Positions 6,516 to 8,691 of a stretch of 8,691 nucleotides of DNA are shown here, in pieces. Source of the DNA: Pseudomonadales bacterium (lineage in GTDB: Bacteria > Pseudomonadota > Gammaproteobacteria > Pseudomonadales > Azotimanducaceae); NCBI GenBank assembly GCA_022448765.1, contig JAKUTI010000004.1, forward strand, positions 1 to 8,691, read 5' to 3'. Below the pieces are notes generated by a model. It did no database searches, was not told the DNA's origin, and saw only the letters and a program-made list of their open reading frames with translations. The position numbers and the translations under genes are program-made. Positions within the stretch are counted from its first letter, which is position 1. Each line of letters starts with the position of its first letter.

Positions 6516-7685
6516 TCAAGCACTTTCTGGTGCCCTTGTCACTCGATAAACCGCGTTGGCAAAATCGTCTGCAACATAAATATTGCCCTGGTGATCTTCC
6601 GCAACTTCGGCTGGCCTACCGATCACGTCGCCATCCAAGAGAAAACCCGTAAGGAAGTCCTGAGCCCTGATGCCTGCTTCATCCCAATGCAGAGACACAA
6701 CCTTGTACCCGTCTTTGCGAGTCCGATTCCACGAACCGTGCAACGCCACTATGGCCGCGCCCCCCATGTTAGCGGGACGATGAATGGTTGATTGCAAAAA
6801 AACGATGCCGAGGGGGGCGTTGTGGGCAGGGAAATCGAAAACCGGTGGAATCGAGTTAGCAATCAACGATTGCTTGTCGTTACCGAGGTCCGGATCGGGA
6901 ATGCGTGCCCCGTTGGCATATGGCCATCCGTAAAAACCACCGTCGACAACAAGATTCAGTTCGCACGGAGGGAACTCGTCGCCAAGCAAGTCCCGTCCGT
7001 TATCTGTGGCATACAGTTGTCCGTCATTGGGCGACCAATCGAATCCCGCTGAATTCCTAAGGCCCGTCGCAAAGATCCTTTCACCCGAGCCATCCAGCTG
7101 GTACTGCAATAGCGTCCCGCGGCGTCGATCTCCCTCTTCACATACGTTGCAGCTCGATCCAACCGCGACGTAGATAAGACCATCGGGGCCGATCCTCAGC
7201 GTTTTTTTCCAATGATTCCCACCACCTGGGAGATCCTTGACTAAAATCTCGTAGGTACCGGATGTCTGTCGGCCATCAAAGGCGATACGCCCAACCTGAT
7301 CCTCTTCGGCGACATAAAGGAATCCGTTGAGGAGATCGATTCCGTTGGGACCATTCAAACCCTCCAAAACGACGTCGTTACCATCCGATTGGCCATCGCC
7401 GTCGTCGTCCGAGTAGAGAATCAAAACACGACCGGTCCCGGGCGATGTAACGAGTATGTGATCCCCGCCCGTTGCACGGAGAACGCGTGCATCTTTAATG
7501 CCCGCTGCGAACAAGCTGACCTTATAACCCTCACGAACCCTTAACCGATCAGATACCAGAGCTTCGTCCATCGCGGGCGGTTCGAAGAGGGGGACGTTCA
7601 CCGGCGGCATAACGATCCAGACTGCCAATAGCAACACGGCAATTAGGGCGCCAAGACCAATGAATAGGCGTCGCAGTATCTTCAT
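6516..7685 (-). CDS. PQQ-dependent sugar dehydrogenase (sorbosone/soluble-glucose dehydrogenase family), membrane anchored
   Basis: The 389-residue product is a beta-propeller of the glucose/sorbosone dehydrogenase family, which oxidises sugars or other alcohols/aldehydes with PQQ and Ca2+ in the periplasm. A basic N-terminus and a hydrophobic helix (about 7-26) form an uncleaved anchor or signal. GYKVSLFAAG at 53-62 opens the propeller. GGNHWKKTLRIGPDGLIYV (155-173) carries H158, the likely catalytic base by comparison with soluble glucose dehydrogenase, and GLRNSAGFDW (208-217) carries the R210/N211 pair expected near PQQ. GDEFPPCELN (235-244), GFYGWPYANG (250-259) and HGSWNRTRKDGYKV (316-329) are further family motifs. 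DDDGDGQSDGNDV (93-105) resembles a calcium loop, and C179/C182 form a CXXC in an insertion often seen in this subgroup. ATG 7685 has AGG very close upstream. It is 103 nt from yheU and converges on the peptidase gene. Substrate and electron acceptor cannot be read from sequence; no PQQ synthesis genes are in the window. Confidence 0.88.
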   Translation of the reverse strand: MKILRRLFIGLGALIAVLLLAVWIVMPPVNVPLFEPPAMDEALVSDRLRVREGYKVSLFAAGIKDARVLRATGGDHILVTSPGTGRVLILYSDDDGDGQSDGNDVVLEGLNGPNGIDLLNGFLYVAEEDQVGRIAFDGRQTSGTYEILVKDLPGGGNHWKKTLRIGPDGLIYVAVGSSCNVCEEGDRRRGTLLQYQLDGSGERIFATGLRNSAGFDWSPNDGQLYATDNGRDLLGDEFPPCELNLVVDGGFYGWPYANGARIPDPDLGNDKQSLIANSIPPVFDFPAHNAPLGIVFLQSTIHRPANMGGAAIVALHGSWNRTRKDGYKVVSLHWDEAGIRAQDFLTGFLLDGDVIGRPAEVAEDHQGNIYVADDFANAVYRVTRAPESA

Positions 7686-7744
7686 TACCTGACCATCTTC
7701 GTGGTTCTTCGGCCGACCCTACGCTGATGGCTCCGGTACGGCGA

Positions 7745-7764
7745 CTTATACGGCTCGAATCGAG
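7745..7764 (-). promoter_or_regulatory. Possible promoter/operator upstream of the sugar dehydrogenase gene
   Basis: In the 103-nt gap between yheU and the dehydrogenase, the minus strand has TATAAG (7750-7745), a -10-like hexamer about 60 nt before the ATG. Three bases upstream of it lies a perfect short palindrome, CTCGA-N-TCGAG (7754-7764). No clear -35 is present. The palindrome could be an operator in the spacer region or chance; confidence is low. Confidence 0.25.
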
Positions 7765-7788
7765 ATGTTCGGGTGATCGTTGCTGACA

Positions 7789-8001
7789 TCAATATCCTGA
7801 CTCGTCTCGCATTGATAGGTGCGTACTACCAAGTTTGGCATCGTAGGTGATCATCGCCAATCCGTCTTTGAGCTGTTGCAGAATTTCAAAACGTTTCGAT
7901 TCAAGCGACCCATCGGTAACCTCGCTTTCCCGTGTAATGTACTCTTCGATAATTCCCTGCAACGCGCCTTCAGAAAGCGCTTGATAGGGTACTTCGATCA
8001 C
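7789..8001 (-). CDS. yheU: YheU family (UPF0270) protein of unknown function
   Basis: This 70-residue protein resembles E. coli YheU (72 residues). The N-terminus IEVPYQALSEGALQGIIEEY aligns with the YheU pattern of a short strand, P-x-x-x-LS and L-x-x-I-E; the middle has TRES at 23-26 and a helix SLESKRFEILQQLKDG (32-47). The family is small, cytoplasmic and acidic, with no assigned biochemical role. The start is GTG 8001; AGG touches it directly and the purine-rich GCGGGGTAG about 9 nt upstream lies across the ttcA stop, so translation may be coupled to ttcA. Only 6 nt separate the two genes, which suggests a shared transcript. I see no signal peptide, metal motif or nucleic-acid-binding motif. 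The family assignment is from remembered pattern similarity. Confidence 0.85.
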   Translation of the reverse strand: MIEVPYQALSEGALQGIIEEYITRESEVTDGSLESKRFEILQQLKDGLAMITYDAKLGSTHLSMRDESGY

Positions 8002-8007
8002 CTAGTA

Positions 8008-8691
8008 CTACCCCGCTGTCCGCTCACTTACGGGCAACAGTCGCAATCGAGGCTCAAGGTCTGCAAAGTTGAATAGATCGGGATCGGCCAAATGGGAAGG
8101 CACCACGTTCCTCATAGCTCGCGCAATATTTTCAACACGCCCCGGCTGAATCTCATCCCACTGCTTACACATGTCCTTGACGACCTGGCGTTGCATGTTT
8201 TCCTGCGAACCACAAAGTCGACAGGGAATAATCGGGTGCTGCCGGTATCGGCTATAGCGAGCGACATCTCGTTCACGAACGTAATACAAAGGTCGAATCA
8301 CGACGTGCGCACCATCGTCAGAGAGGAGTTTGGGAGGCATCGATTTCAATTTACCCCCGAAAAACATATTCAAAAAAAGAGTCTCGACCGCGTCATCCAG
8401 GTGGTGCCCTAACGCGATTTTCGTCGCACCCAATGCACTTGCTCGGTTGTAGAGAATACCCCGTCGAAGTCTCGAACAAATCGGACAGTAGGTTTTGCCC
8501 TCAGGCGTCAGGTCCTTGACGATGGAATAGGTATCCTCCTCGACAATATGGTATTCCACATCGAGTTCGTCGAGATAACGCGGTAATACATCGGCGGGAA
8601 ACCCAGGCTGTTTCTGGTCAAGGTTCAACGCAAACAGCGTGAACTGAACGGGTGCATTACGTTGTAAGGACCGCAAAACATCCAACATCGT
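8008..8691 (-). CDS. ttcA: tRNA 2-thiocytidine(32) synthetase TtcA, N-terminus outside window
   Basis: TtcA is a cytoplasmic, ATP-dependent, Fe-S cluster enzyme that thiolates cytidine 32 of certain tRNAs. The visible 227 residues begin at T-MLDVLRSLQ, which aligns with E. coli TtcA just after its SGGKDS P-loop, so about 55-60 residues, including the PP-loop, lie to the right of the window; ATG 8688 is an internal methionine, not the start. Numbering from that methionine, CPICSRLRRG (68-77) supplies the cluster cysteines C68 and C71, and IPCRLCGSQ (154-162) supplies the second CXXC. ALGHHLDDAVETLFLNMFFGGK (92-113) and MPPKLLSDDG are other strong TtcA signatures, as is NVVPSHLADPDLF near the end. 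The protein ends at SERTAG, giving an estimated total near 285 residues, shorter at the C-terminus than E. coli TtcA (311). It precedes yheU by 6 nt on the same strand. Confidence 0.96.
   Translation of the reverse strand, partial: TMLDVLRSLQRNAPVQFTLFALNLDQKQPGFPADVLPRYLDELDVEYHIVEEDTYSIVKDLTPEGKTYCPICSRLRRGILYNRASALGATKIALGHHLDDAVETLFLNMFFGGKLKSMPPKLLSDDGAHVVIRPLYYVRERDVARYSRYRQHPIIPCRLCGSQENMQRQVVKDMCKQWDEIQPGRVENIARAMRNVVPSHLADPDLFNFADLEPRLRLLPVSERTAG

Overview
This looks like chromosomal DNA of a Gram-negative gammaproteobacterium. The evidence is a complete System I cytochrome c maturation (ccm) gene order, a TtcA of the enterobacterial/pseudomonad type, a YheU (UPF0270) protein and a lipoprotein-like signal. 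GC content is moderate and GTG/TTG starts are frequent. I cannot name a genus. There are no tRNA or rRNA genes, CRISPR arrays, insertion sequences, integrases or phage genes.

Layout. Positions 1-4549 on the minus strand hold ccmA-ccmB-ccmC-ccmD-ccmE-ccmF, read from high to low coordinates. The genes overlap or nearly touch, and ccmF runs off the left edge with only its C-terminal tail missing. CcmA and CcmB, with CcmC and CcmD, load heme onto the periplasmic chaperone CcmE; CcmF then helps transfer it to apocytochromes c. The thiol-handling genes ccmG and ccmH would be expected beyond the left edge. A TATAAT box stands just upstream of ccmA.

Positions 4634-6454 on the plus strand, divergent from ccm, hold a PDZ-containing S41-family serine peptidase, probably a lipoprotein. 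Its real start is likely about 200 nt inside the longest open frame. It converges on a minus-strand gene (7685-6516) for a membrane-anchored, periplasmic PQQ-dependent sugar (sorbosone/glucose-type) dehydrogenase.

On the right, the minus strand carries ttcA (5' end outside the window) followed 6 nt later by yheU, probably one transcript. TtcA makes 2-thiocytidine at position 32 of tRNA; YheU has no known function.

I found no convincing undescribed system. The points of interest are small: a ccmD without an ATG at its likely start, several non-ATG starts with stop/start overlaps, a mis-startable lipoprotein gene, a homopolymer pair inside ccmC, an inverted repeat between the divergent ccmA and peptidase genes, and the ttcA-yheU pairing.
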